Assembly (NCBI RefSeq): GCF_002056795.1
Contig: NZ_CP020104.1
Coordinates: 1,003,001 to 1,067,000, forward strand
DNA length: 64,000 nucleotides
Direction of reading: 5' to 3'
From: Spirosoma aerolatum
GTDB taxonomy: Bacteria; Bacteroidota; Bacteroidia; Cytophagales; Spirosomataceae
A program made the position numbers and the translations under genes. Numbering within the stretch: the stretch's first letter is position 1; every line of letters begins with the position of its first letter. A model generated the notes under the pieces. It saw only the letters and a list, made by a program, of their open reading frames with translations. It was not told the DNA's origin and did not search any database. Shown here piece by piece: positions 9,021 to 18,428 of the stretch.

Positions 9021-9057
9021 CAGTCGGGCCAGCATCGTAAAGATGCTGGCCCGACTG
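9021..9057 (-). terminator. Rho-independent terminator of pyk (16-bp stem)
   Basis: A perfect 16-bp GC-rich stem with a 5-base loop (GTAAA on the plus strand) lies 38 bases past the pyk stop, followed on the minus strand by CTTTTAA. This separates pyk from the ATP-grasp operon. Confidence 0.85.
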
Positions 9058-9095
9058 CCGTTTGTATAAGTAAAATTCGGTATGTGTACAATGAT

Positions 9096-10532
9096 TTAAT
9101 CGACCATGCTTAATTTGACCGTATTGGTCCGGCGAGACTGGGTTAACGGCATGCTGAGGGTATTGATAAAAATATCACCTGATTGCAGTTTTCCCTGTCC
9201 AATCAGTGTTTGTTTGATACCTTCCACCGTTTGATCGACCGTCAGGTCCAGATCGGGTTCATACGGCATAACCTGAACTCCCCAGTACAACCCTAGCGTG
9301 TTCCGTAACTGAGCATCATTCGAAAACACATATAAATCCGCTTTGGGACGGTGGTGCGAGATCCGTACAGCCGTATAGCCTGAGTTGGTAATACCAATAA
9401 TGGCCTTGGCTTTGGTATCGCGGGCCAGTCGGCAGGCGCTCATAACCACATTGTCGTTCAGGACATTATCGGTAGGCTCCTCGTTGACGTGCGCATGGTA
9501 GCGATAGTAAATTTTGTCGGAGGTAGCTTCTACCTGTCGGATGGTGTTAGCCATACTTTCAACCGCCAGTATAGGATATTTGCCGGATGCCGTTTCAGCG
9601 CTGAGCATAACGGCATCGGCGCCATCCAGTACTGAGTTGGCAATGTCGTTAATTTCGGCGCGGGTTGGCCGTGGGGCATCGATCATGCTTTCGAGCATCT
9701 GCGTAGCCACAATAACGGGTTTGGCCGCCTTGTTACACTTCTCAACCAGCATTTTCTGAATCATTGGCACCTCTTCGGCGGGTAGCTCAACCCCCAGATC
9801 ACCACGGGCAACCATCAGACCATCCGTAGCAGCCACAATGGAGTCGATGTTCTGAATGGCTTCGGGCTTTTCAATCTTAGCGATAACCCGGCATTTCTTA
9901 CCCTGCGATTTGATGTATTCTTTAATCTCCAGAATTTCAGAGGCTTCCCGCACAAAAGAGAGCGCAATCCACTCAACCTCATGCTCAAGGCCAAATTTTA
10001 GATCAGCCCAGTCTTTGTCGGTAACGGCAGGCATCGACACTTTGGTATTCGGCAGGTTCACCCCTTTTTTGGATTTCATTGGACCTCCGTATACTACTTC
10101 TGTAACTACGTCGGTTCCTTCGGTGCGCAGGACGCGAACCTCCAGCTTGCCATCGTCCATAAGGATACGCTCGCCGGGATGAACATCCTTATACATATCT
10201 TTATAAGGTGTACTGACGCGTTCGGCCGTCCCCATAATATCGTCGTTGGTAAAGACCAGCTCCTGACCGGGTACAATCATGACGCCATCTTTATTCTCCA
10301 CGTTACCGATTCGGATTTTCGGACCTTGTAAATCCTGAAGAACACAGAGGTTCAGGTTGTACTCCTGGTTGATTTCGCGAATACGGTTCAGCCGCATTAG
10401 GTGGTCTTCATGCGTACCGTGGGAGAAATTGAGTCGGAACACATTTACCCCGGCTTTGGCTAATGCCAGCAACTGCTCTTTGGTTTCGGAAGCCGGGCCA
10501 ATGGTGGCCACAATTTTGGTTTTCTTAGACAT
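9096..10532 (-). CDS. pyk: Pyruvate kinase
   Basis: 478 residues from MSKKTKIVATIGPAS; the frame runs 14 codons further upstream but pyruvate kinases begin at this conserved segment. It transfers phosphate from phosphoenolpyruvate to ADP, the last step of glycolysis. Landmarks: NFSHG near residue 35, the B domain at about 70-170, the active-site helix IAKIEKPEAI near 218, the metal-ligand segment MVARGDLGVE near 243, and ATQMLESM near 281. The C-terminal domain (about 340-475) carries the allosteric fold and ends SMVD. Monocistronic, with its own terminator and a candidate promoter. Identity secure. Confidence 0.97.
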   Translation of the reverse strand: MSKKTKIVATIGPASETKEQLLALAKAGVNVFRLNFSHGTHEDHLMRLNRIREINQEYNLNLCVLQDLQGPKIRIGNVENKDGVMIVPGQELVFTNDDIMGTAERVSTPYKDMYKDVHPGERILMDDGKLEVRVLRTEGTDVVTEVVYGGPMKSKKGVNLPNTKVSMPAVTDKDWADLKFGLEHEVEWIALSFVREASEILEIKEYIKSQGKKCRVIAKIEKPEAIQNIDSIVAATDGLMVARGDLGVELPAEEVPMIQKMLVEKCNKAAKPVIVATQMLESMIDAPRPTRAEINDIANSVLDGADAVMLSAETASGKYPILAVESMANTIRQVEATSDKIYYRYHAHVNEEPTDNVLNDNVVMSACRLARDTKAKAIIGITNSGYTAVRISHHRPKADLYVFSNDAQLRNTLGLYWGVQVMPYEPDLDLTVDQTVEGIKQTLIGQGKLQSGDIFINTLSMPLTQSRRTNTVKLSMVD

Positions 10533-10571
10533 AGGATGGGAAAAATTGGGCAAAATTGGCCAAAGCCGGTG

Positions 10572-10579
10572 CAAAAATA
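10572..10579 (-). promoter_or_regulatory. Candidate -7 element of the pyk promoter
   Basis: The minus strand reads TATTTTTG, matching the Bacteroidota -7 consensus TAnnTTTG, 40 bases before the pyk ATG. No convincing -33 TTG is seen at the expected distance, so this is tentative. Confidence 0.35.
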
Positions 10580-10635
10580 ACCGGATGCCCTAAAAAACGG
10601 TCGTATTCATCGAAATTTTACAGTAATGATGCGTA

Positions 10636-13203
10636 TTACAAACAATCCACATCGGCCACGATGCTTACCTGACGCAACCCTTTGTCGGTCAGAATGTCGT
10701 TGATCCGATCCTGAATGTAGGTTTTAACCGCTTTGATGTTGACCTTATCCCGCTCAATTTTAATCAGAATGTCGAACAGAAACTGGTTACGAATCCGTTC
10801 AACCAGAGGTTCTTCGGGACCCAGCACGCGACTACTGCCCAGCACATCCGTTAATTCGGCGGCCAGTCGTTCGGCAGCCTGATGGCTGATGAGTTTATCC
10901 GTATGCCGGATGGTCAGCTTAATGAGCCGGGAGAAAGGCGGATAGTTGAAATCCTGCCGCTCCTGAATTTCTTCGTCGTACAAGCCCTTATAATCATTGG
11001 TAATGATCTTTTGCAGGATCGGCTGTTGAGGATTATTCGTTTGAATAAGTACCGTTCCCTGCCGACCGGCCCGTCGACCGGCCCGACCACTTACCTGCGT
11101 GAGCATCTGGAAAGCCCGTTCGGTAGCCCGAAAATCCGGGAAGTGAATCAGGCGGTCGGCATCGAAAATACCGACCAGGCTCACATTATCGAAGTCGAGC
11201 CCTTTGGTGATCATTTGCGTACCCACCAGAATATCGACTTGGCCACCTTCAAATTCCTGGATAATTTGCTGGTAAGCGTTTTTAGCGCGAGTCGTATCCA
11301 GATCCATTCGTAACACCCGCGACGACGGAAAAATAATCTGAAGCTGATCTTCCAGTTTTTCTGTTCCGAACCCAATGGTCCGGACTTTGGTAGAGCCGCA
11401 GCTAGGGCAGGTACGTGGTACCGCTTCCTTATGGCCGCAGTAATGACAGCGCAGCTCGGCATCGCGCTGGTGATAGGTCAGGCTAACGGCACAGTTCTGG
11501 CATTCGGCTGTCCAGTCGCAATCTTCACATTGCATATAGGGCGAATAGCCGCGTCGATTCTGGAACAAAATGCTTTGCTCTTTTCGCTCCAGGTTCATCT
11601 CCAGAGCTCCAAGCAGGGCCGACGAAAATTCGTTCTTCATCGTCTTTTGCCGTTTTTCCTGCTGGGTGTTTACCAGTACAATGTTGGGCAACGTAGCATC
11701 GCCAAATCGCTGGAATAGTTCAACAAGTCCATACCGGCCTTGTTTGGCCTGAAAATAGGTTTCGAGGGAGGGCGTAGCCGATCCCAGTAGTACTTTAGCC
11801 TGTTGCCAATGCGCCAGCATAATCGCTACGTCGCGGGCATGATAACGAGGAGCGGGGTCGTGCTGCTTATAACTCGTTTCATGTTCCTCATCGACAATAA
11901 TCAGCCCCAGGTTATCGAACGGGAGAAACACCGACGACCGTACACCAACCACGAACTGATACTGCCCTGATACAACACCTTTCCAGACCTCAACACGTTC
12001 ATTGTCCGAAAACTTGGAATGGTAAATCCCCATTTTATCGCCAAAGACTCGCTGGAGCCGCACCACAATCTGGGCGGTCAGGGCAATTTCGGGTAGTAGA
12101 TAAAGCACCTGCGAGCCCCCCAGCAGTGCCTGTTGAATAAGATCGATATAAATTTCGGTTTTACCACTCCCTGTAATCCCATGAAACAGGACAATATTCT
12201 GGTGAGCAAACTGCTGCATGATCTGGTTTGCCGCTGCCTGTTGGGCATCGGTCAACCGAATTTCTACCTGTGGGGCCAGGTTGTCCGAAAAGCGGGGCTG
12301 GATAACCTCAAAGGTTTCGAAAACGCCATTTTTGACCAGCGTCGACAGGGAGGATTGTGAAAGCTCGTCGTCCTGATTAAGAATCGTTTTATCCAGCCCT
12401 TTCTGATTCAGAGACGGGTCGCGTTGCATGGGAACATGCCGCAGGTAGCGCATCACCACTTCCTGCTGTTTAGGCAGTTTATCGAGCTGCTGAATCAGGG
12501 CCAACAATTGTTCCCGCTCTTCATAGTTCTGATGCAACCTGATTTTTCGAACCATTTTTGGGATGTATTTCTCCCGAACTTCTTCGAAAACGATAACGGC
12601 TTTCTTACCAACCAGCGATTTGATCAGGGCAGGTACGTTGGTGCTCTCCCCAGCCAGACGTCCTAATTCTTCATACGAAAGAGCGGGATGCTTTTTGAGT
12701 TCGGTCAGCAACACCTCCTCAAATTCGGTCAGTAGCTCAGGGTAATCGAAATCAGGATTGAACTGCACCTTCGATTGACTCGATATTTTAAGACCCGACG
12801 GTAGGGCTACATTCATGACGTCACCGATGCAGCACATGTAGTATTCGGCCATCCATCGAAATAATTCCAATTGATAGCCAGTCACTAAGGGATACTCATC
12901 CAGCACTTCACTAATGTAACGTGCCTGATAGGCCGTAGGTGGTGAATTGTGTAGTTTGGCCACCACAGCCGTGAGCACCCGGCTATTTTTCTTGCCAAAT
13001 GGAACAATCACTCTGGCACCAATTTTGAGAATGTCGGCCATTCCTCGAGGAACCCGATAGGTAAACAATTTTGGGACCGGAATTGGCAGAATTAAGTCGG
13101 CGAAGAAGGTGATTTCTTCACTTTCAAACGACGAAAATAACGTATTGAGCTGATTTTCCACTTGTTGGATACGGATGGACAGTAAATATACACAGAAACC
13201 CAA
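10636..13203 (-). CDS. priA: Primosomal protein N' (PriA helicase)
   Basis: Up to 855 residues. PriA reloads the replisome at stalled forks as a 3'-5' DNA helicase. The N-terminal DNA-binding domain (FADLILPIPVPKLFTYRVP, about 34-52) is followed by a winged-helix region. The helicase core has Walker A GITGSGKT near 340 and a DEEH box near 437. Eight zinc-binding cysteines in four CxxC-type pairs (CEDC, CQNC, CHYC, CPSC) lie between about 551 and 605. The first ~14 residues look unlike PriA; a GTG at 13161 giving VENQLNTLF is an equally good start. Short AT-rich gap upstream; transcribed alone. Confidence 0.93.
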   Translation of the reverse strand: MGFCVYLLSIRIQQVENQLNTLFSSFESEEITFFADLILPIPVPKLFTYRVPRGMADILKIGARVIVPFGKKNSRVLTAVVAKLHNSPPTAYQARYISEVLDEYPLVTGYQLELFRWMAEYYMCCIGDVMNVALPSGLKISSQSKVQFNPDFDYPELLTEFEEVLLTELKKHPALSYEELGRLAGESTNVPALIKSLVGKKAVIVFEEVREKYIPKMVRKIRLHQNYEEREQLLALIQQLDKLPKQQEVVMRYLRHVPMQRDPSLNQKGLDKTILNQDDELSQSSLSTLVKNGVFETFEVIQPRFSDNLAPQVEIRLTDAQQAAANQIMQQFAHQNIVLFHGITGSGKTEIYIDLIQQALLGGSQVLYLLPEIALTAQIVVRLQRVFGDKMGIYHSKFSDNERVEVWKGVVSGQYQFVVGVRSSVFLPFDNLGLIIVDEEHETSYKQHDPAPRYHARDVAIMLAHWQQAKVLLGSATPSLETYFQAKQGRYGLVELFQRFGDATLPNIVLVNTQQEKRQKTMKNEFSSALLGALEMNLERKEQSILFQNRRGYSPYMQCEDCDWTAECQNCAVSLTYHQRDAELRCHYCGHKEAVPRTCPSCGSTKVRTIGFGTEKLEDQLQIIFPSSRVLRMDLDTTRAKNAYQQIIQEFEGGQVDILVGTQMITKGLDFDNVSLVGIFDADRLIHFPDFRATERAFQMLTQVSGRAGRRAGRQGTVLIQTNNPQQPILQKIITNDYKGLYDEEIQERQDFNYPPFSRLIKLTIRHTDKLISHQAAERLAAELTDVLGSSRVLGPEEPLVERIRNQFLFDILIKIERDKVNIKAVKTYIQDRINDILTDKGLRQVSIVADVDCL

Positions 13204-13370
13204 AGCGGTCTGGCAAGGCTTTTGTCATACGTACGTCTGTCAATTTTCTTTTTGTAAACAAAAAAATAGATAAAGAAAATCAAAAAAAAATATGTCACTA
13301 GACAGATGGGATTATGTATTTGTCTGGTACTCAGTAAGCATTCCTTTTTCCAACAAAAATTTCTCAAATT

Positions 13371-16300
13371 ATGAAGCTTGTCTACACACTACTATTCAAC
13401 CGGTATGGGCGATGGTTAGTTGTTTGTTTTCTCTTTTTTAGCAGTACAATTACTACGCAGGCTCAGGTAAAAGGAGTTGTATTCCGAGACTTTGATTTGA
13501 ATGGTGTTCGATCCGATACCCTGCCTATTGAAGTGGGGCTATCAGGCGTTGTCGTACTGGCTTTTGTCGATCAAAGTAAAACACCCGTATCGACAACTAC
13601 GGCATCCGACGGTTCGTACGCATTTAATAGTAGTGATGTACCGGCTGGCTTACCCGTTCGGGTTGAATTCAGGAATTTTGCTTCGGGCGATTATAATGGG
13701 CCCTATGGAGCTGGTAGTGGTACCAGTGTTCAATTTACGAAAGCTCCGGCAGAACATATTAATCTTGGTGTTAACTATCCCGCCGACTATTGTCAGTCGA
13801 GCGGCTTAAAATTAGTAACCCCCTGTTACGTAAATGGAAATTCACAAATAACCACCGATAAGGATGGCAATCCAGTACCAGACGATAAGCAGGCGGCTCA
13901 TGGCGACGCATTAGTAAGCTTTGCCTATGAATCCTCTGGTGTGGCCGGACCGGGTAATTTTATGCCTACCCACCTGGCATCGGCTGGCGAAGTAGGAGCG
14001 ATCTGGGCGCTTGCCTACCAGCGACGGAATAAAACTGTTTTTAGCGCTGCGGTTGTCAAGCGACATGCAAGCTTTGGTCCGGCAGGCCCAGGCGGGATTT
14101 ATAAAACAGACATCGTTGCGGGTACGACCACAACATTTATGTCGGTGAGCTCTGTGGGTATCGATGTGGGTGAGGACCCCCATCAGGATCCGTTAGCGAA
14201 TCTGTTTGGCGATAAAACCCAGACCAGTGCCGACCCTAGTTCGATGACGGCTATGGGCCGTATGAGTTTTGGTGGCATGGATATGTCAGAGGACGACAAG
14301 ACGCTCTATTTTGTTAACCTTAAAGATCGGAAAGTCTATGGCTTGTTGGTTGGGTCGCCAGCGGTAGCTCCTACGTCGGCAGCCGCCGTTAAGTCATGGG
14401 ATATTCCGAACCCGGGTTGTTCAAATGGTGATTTTCGCCCCTGGGCCCTGAAAGTATACCATGGAGCGGTGTATATCGGAGTCATTTGTTCAGCCGAAAC
14501 GTCGCAGTTGCAAAGTGATTTGAAAGCGACGATTTATCGTTTTGATCCCAATGCGGCTACGCCGGTATTTACAGAAGTTCTTTCATTTCCACTTGATTTT
14601 CGCCGTGGTTCGGCCGACTTGACGGGCACCTGTATTCAGTACGATCACTGGCTTCCCTGGACTGAAAACTGGCCTGCTGCCTGTGGTATCGGCCCTGACC
14701 CTAAATTTGTCATGTATCCACAGCCGATTTTATCGGATCTGGCCTTTGACGACGATGGCTCCATGCTGATTGGTTTTCTGGATCGTTTCGGCCATCTCGC
14801 TGGTGTGGCTAACCATGACCCCAGCGGTAATGGCTTATATGATGGATTTACGGGTGGCGATCTGCTACGGGCGTATAACGACAATGGCACATTCAGGCTG
14901 GAGCAGAACGGGAAAGCCGGTAATCTGACCGGTTCAGGCGTTGGTAATAATGAAGGGCCTGATGGTGGCGAGTTTTACGGAAAAGATCGCTGGATGTTTT
15001 TTGGCAATGTAGCTCATGCAGAAATCACAAACGGTGCCTTAACCAAAGTGCCGGGTTATGATGATGTTATAACATCAGCGTTTGACCCCATTACTGATGT
15101 GTATCAATCGGGGGGCTTGAAAGCCTTTAATGTCAAAACAGGAGCCGAAAATCGGAATTATGTTTTATACACAATTAATCCTGGCTCATTCGGAAAAGCA
15201 TCAGGATTAGGCGATAATCAGCCGCTTTGCGACCCGGCTCCTGTCGAAATTGGGAACCGGTTGTGGTTCGATGATAACCGCGATGGTATTCAGGACGCCT
15301 ATGAACCCGGTATCGACGGCATTGTACTAACCCTGCACGACATGCAGGCAGGTGGGGCCCAGATTGCTTCTCAGAAAACCCACGATGGCGGTCAGTTTTA
15401 TTTTAATAGTACCACAGTACCTGGCGGACTCCAGTTTGGACATAGCTATGAGATTCGGATGGATACGACTCAGTTACCGCTGCTTGACATAACACTGGCC
15501 GGTACCAAACCGATAATCCCAGCCGGTTCGGGTGGACGCCTGGCTGCACGTGGTGCCCGGCTGTCGGCGCCGACCTCACAACGCTACTACTCACTGTCGC
15601 CAGCCAATCGTGGCAACTTTACGGATGCTTATCTCCGGGATTCTGATGCGAGTCTGGTTGGTGGTTCGGCCGTAATTGCCGTAACGACGCTTGATGCCGG
15701 GCAGAATGACTTTACCAATGATTTATCAATTTATTCCTGTCCGCAGTTAAAAAATGAAAAAGACACCATTGCTGTCTGTACAGGAGTACCTATTGATTCC
15801 ATCGCTGCGGTTGGCAACTATTTCAGCCGTGTTGATTCGGTTCGCTTTGTTCTGTTTACGAGCCCTCAATCAGGAACGGCTATGTATGGCAACACGGGTA
15901 CTGTGCTGGGAACGGTAAAGCCCGATGCGAATAATCGGGCGGTATTGTATAGCCCAAGTATAAATACGACCAATACTACAGCCGACATATCCCGACAGTA
16001 CGTTTATGCGATCATCTATCCGACGCCTGAAAATCCAGCATGTCGACAAGAAGGCGAAACCGTTATCGAAATCACGCCAGCATTATCCGTAACGGCCGCC
16101 GGGGGCAAGCTGACCTGCTCTGTCAAATCAGTAACGCTAACTGCACAGGCTATTTTTAGCAATGGATCGGCTGCTCCCAATGTAATCTATTCATGGGCAG
16201 GCCCCAATAGCTTTACCAGTGCGGTTCAGAATCCTGTTGTATCGGAAGCCGGGACATACACAGTAACAATCAGTAGCACCGATTGCCCTAATGCCTTTAC

Positions 16301-17114
16301 AACAGCTACTGCCGTAGTGACGGCTGATACCACCAAGCCAGTTCTGGAAGCTTATGGAGCGGCACTGGCCTGTAAAGGTTGCACGGCGATCTTGTTTGCA
16401 GATGCCCCCGGAGCTACTTTATTCTGGACAGGCCCTAACTCATTCACCAGCACCGAAGCTGAGCCTGAAGTAACGCTGGCAGGTGATTATACCGTCGTGG
16501 CTACGGGTGTAAATGGCTGTAAGATCGACCTTTCCGTTGAAGTTCAGCCGGTTACCGACGATCCATGCCCACCTCTATCAATCACCGCTACAGAAGGTAA
16601 ATTGACCTGCTCAGTTCTATCAGTAACCCTTTCGGCACAGGCCAGTTTACAGGATGCAACAGTTCCGCCAAATCTGGTTTATAACTGGACTGGACCAGCT
16701 AGCTTTACCAGTTCCAGTCAGAATCCAGGTGTATCGGTACCCGGCAATTACACCGTAATCGCTTACACACTTGATTGCCCCGATATTATTACATCGACCA
16801 CGGTGGTTGTGACGGCCGATACCACCAAGCCGGTTCTGGAAGCGTATGGGGCGGCTATCCCCTGCAAAGGCTGTAGTGCTACGCTGTATGCCAATGCGCC
16901 GGGAGCTACTTTACTCTGGAGTGGGCCTAATGGATTTACCAGCACCGAAGCCGAGCCCGAAGTGACTGTACCCGGCGATTATACCGTTGTTGCTACGGGA
17001 ACCAATGGCTGTAAAATTGATCTTACGGTTGAAGTGTCACCACCGGACGGCGACGACCCCTGTACGGGGCGGGAACCCAAATGCTTGCCGATACTGGTGC
17101 GCCGACTCAAATAA
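13371..17114 (+). CDS. Large secreted SdrD-like/Ig-like surface protein
   Basis: 1247 residues, with a signal peptide ending TTQA. Two SdrD B-like domains (about 33-130, and about 625-710 starting IGNRLWFDDNRDGIQD) resemble calcium-binding stalk modules. Between them is a ~450-residue region with FVNLKDRKVYGL-type strands that may be a beta-propeller. Residues 906-1230 are two copies of a 164-residue unit, each made of two PKD/Ig-like folds (WAGPNSFTS, then WTGPNSFTS). It ends in KCLPILVRRLK after an acidic linker, with no classical type A or B type IX secretion domain. Probably an exported adhesin or matrix protein; ligand unknown. A strong hairpin follows, so it is monocistronic. Confidence 0.8.
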   Translation: MKLVYTLLFNRYGRWLVVCFLFFSSTITTQAQVKGVVFRDFDLNGVRSDTLPIEVGLSGVVVLAFVDQSKTPVSTTTASDGSYAFNSSDVPAGLPVRVEFRNFASGDYNGPYGAGSGTSVQFTKAPAEHINLGVNYPADYCQSSGLKLVTPCYVNGNSQITTDKDGNPVPDDKQAAHGDALVSFAYESSGVAGPGNFMPTHLASAGEVGAIWALAYQRRNKTVFSAAVVKRHASFGPAGPGGIYKTDIVAGTTTTFMSVSSVGIDVGEDPHQDPLANLFGDKTQTSADPSSMTAMGRMSFGGMDMSEDDKTLYFVNLKDRKVYGLLVGSPAVAPTSAAAVKSWDIPNPGCSNGDFRPWALKVYHGAVYIGVICSAETSQLQSDLKATIYRFDPNAATPVFTEVLSFPLDFRRGSADLTGTCIQYDHWLPWTENWPAACGIGPDPKFVMYPQPILSDLAFDDDGSMLIGFLDRFGHLAGVANHDPSGNGLYDGFTGGDLLRAYNDNGTFRLEQNGKAGNLTGSGVGNNEGPDGGEFYGKDRWMFFGNVAHAEITNGALTKVPGYDDVITSAFDPITDVYQSGGLKAFNVKTGAENRNYVLYTINPGSFGKASGLGDNQPLCDPAPVEIGNRLWFDDNRDGIQDAYEPGIDGIVLTLHDMQAGGAQIASQKTHDGGQFYFNSTTVPGGLQFGHSYEIRMDTTQLPLLDITLAGTKPIIPAGSGGRLAARGARLSAPTSQRYYSLSPANRGNFTDAYLRDSDASLVGGSAVIAVTTLDAGQNDFTNDLSIYSCPQLKNEKDTIAVCTGVPIDSIAAVGNYFSRVDSVRFVLFTSPQSGTAMYGNTGTVLGTVKPDANNRAVLYSPSINTTNTTADISRQYVYAIIYPTPENPACRQEGETVIEITPALSVTAAGGKLTCSVKSVTLTAQAIFSNGSAAPNVIYSWAGPNSFTSAVQNPVVSEAGTYTVTISSTDCPNAFTTATAVVTADTTKPVLEAYGAALACKGCTAILFADAPGATLFWTGPNSFTSTEAEPEVTLAGDYTVVATGVNGCKIDLSVEVQPVTDDPCPPLSITATEGKLTCSVLSVTLSAQASLQDATVPPNLVYNWTGPASFTSSSQNPGVSVPGNYTVIAYTLDCPDIITSTTVVVTADTTKPVLEAYGAAIPCKGCSATLYANAPGATLLWSGPNGFTSTEAEPEVTVPGDYTVVATGTNGCKIDLTVEVSPPDGDDPCTGREPKCLPILVRRLK
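16086..17048 (+). repeat. Internal tandem duplication, two ~492-bp units
   Basis: Unit 1 begins at 16086 and unit 2 at 16578, both at the codon for Ser in S(V/I)TA. Each encodes GKLTCSV, then ADTTKPVLEAYGA, CKGC, TSTEAEPEVT and NGCKIDL. The DNA around 16317 and 16809 is nearly identical, while the first ~80 residues of each unit have diverged. This is an in-frame duplication of a pair of Ig-like folds. Confidence 0.85.
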
Positions 17115-17134
17115 CCTATTATTCGTATCATCCA

Positions 17135-17183
17135 GTAAATGCAACAGGGTCTGTACATAACGTGCAGACCCTGTTGCATTTAC
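17135..17183. terminator. Terminator hairpin with 19-bp perfect stem
   Basis: A perfect 19-bp inverted repeat with an 11-base loop lies 20 bases past the surface-protein stop and before the convergent protease gene. It can end transcription from both sides. Confidence 0.85.
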
Positions 17184-17225
17184 TCAATTTAGCTCATACA
17201 TCTATGGATATAGTGTGTGCTGTGC

Positions 17226-18089
17226 TCAGTTAGGAGTAGGATACATTAAGTTCACAGTTTGAATATCAATTTGCGACAGGCCATTCCGCTGGCTGGTAAA
17301 TGTTGACCCGTCTTTTTTAGTAATTGTAGGCAGTCCGTTTTTGGAGAAATCGTATGAGCCATACATCATAATTGACCCAAAATCAAGGCCTCCTTCCGAA
17401 TCGAAGCCATCTGTGCCTCGTTGTACGTAGGTCTGAAAATCGGTCTCGTAGCCCGTAATAATATTGCTTGTGTTGATGTTTACATACGTATCACGGTCAG
17501 CGCGGCTATGTTCGTGCCAGAGGCCAACGGTGTGGCCTATTTCATGAATTGTGTTGCCAGTGGTGCAGGAGCTAGCCAGGTTTATGTACTGAACGCTACC
17601 CACGTACCCAACATTCGCTGAGCATCCTGAGCCCGTTTGAAACAGTACATATCCTCGCTGTGTAGTTCGTTCAACAAATCGAATGGGCGTATTGGCTTCC
17701 CAATGAGCAATAGCGGCCAGCACGCGCGACGGATTGGGTAGGGAAGGACTGATGGAATAATAGACAATTTTATTGGGCCAGCGCGAAGACGCTTTTGTTC
17801 GGCCAGTTCCTTCTATCTGTAAATCATCAGCCTGGCGTAAATCATGTTCCGACAAAAGAATGTCGTTCTCGAATACAGCCTGATCACCAAACAACTGATA
17901 AGTCACGGTTTTTCCGTTGAGTTTGGTGGTCTGAATGGATCCCCGCTGATTGGGGAAAGCTTCTTCGGGGCGTGTAATAGCAGAAGTCGGCTTTACGCTC
18001 TGTAAGTCGTGTTCGGTAGCTTCTGGCGAACAACTGATTGAAAGTACGGTTAGTGTGTAAAAAAGTGAATAGGATAGTTTGTTTTTCAT
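17226..18089 (-). CDS. Astacin-like (M12A) zinc metalloprotease, lipoprotein
   Basis: 287 residues. The N-terminus has a lipoprotein signal with the lipobox LSIS-C at Cys20, so it is probably membrane-anchored. The catalytic zinc motif HExxHxxGxxHE is HEIGHTVGLWHE at residues 182-193, followed by the Met-turn SIMMYGSYDFS at 239-249 with the astacin tyrosine. Cysteines at 156 and 175 could form a disulfide. Residues 21-100 are a prodomain-like region. Family role: secreted endopeptidase degrading proteins outside the cell (flavastacin type). It faces the surface-protein gene, and transcription starts in an AT-rich 339-base gap shared with ypdA. Substrate unknown. Confidence 0.9.
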   Translation of the reverse strand: MKNKLSYSLFYTLTVLSISCSPEATEHDLQSVKPTSAITRPEEAFPNQRGSIQTTKLNGKTVTYQLFGDQAVFENDILLSEHDLRQADDLQIEGTGRTKASSRWPNKIVYYSISPSLPNPSRVLAAIAHWEANTPIRFVERTTQRGYVLFQTGSGCSANVGYVGSVQYINLASSCTTGNTIHEIGHTVGLWHEHSRADRDTYVNINTSNIITGYETDFQTYVQRGTDGFDSEGGLDFGSIMMYGSYDFSKNGLPTITKKDGSTFTSQRNGLSQIDIQTVNLMYPTPN

Positions 18090-18428
18090 AATTGTGCAGT
18101 ATTAAGTTGTCGTGACCAAATAACATTAACTGCATAATAAATGTTAATATATATATTAAGCGGTTAATAAATCGCATATTTGATTACTTATAAGTTACCA
18201 TAAAAAAACTATACCTATATATGAATATTTTGTTATATTATCGATATGGTTTACTTAATCCTACTTTACTAGTTGTTTCTATCATTTAATCAGGCTCCTA
18301 TTGCCCAGATCAGGAATCTTTGCGAAACACTCTTCGTTGCTTTTTTGACTACCATTACCTGCGTACGTACGGCTGGAAACAAGTTATTGGATTGGTCACC
18401 AGAAAAAGACAGATTTTTTTAGCAAATC
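18090..18428. other. AT-rich divergent intergenic region
   Basis: 339 bases separate the protease and ypdA start codons. It is strongly AT-rich, especially 18120-18260, with TATATA-like runs. It should hold both promoters, but I find no exact TAnnTTTG box (nearest is ATATTTTG near 18228). No ORF or RNA structure recognised. Confidence 0.4.

Noticed and set aside
13204..13370. Minus-strand frame extending PriA's upstream region (13092-13367)
   Set aside because: Lys/Phe-rich translation of AT-rich DNA in a different frame; not protein-like.
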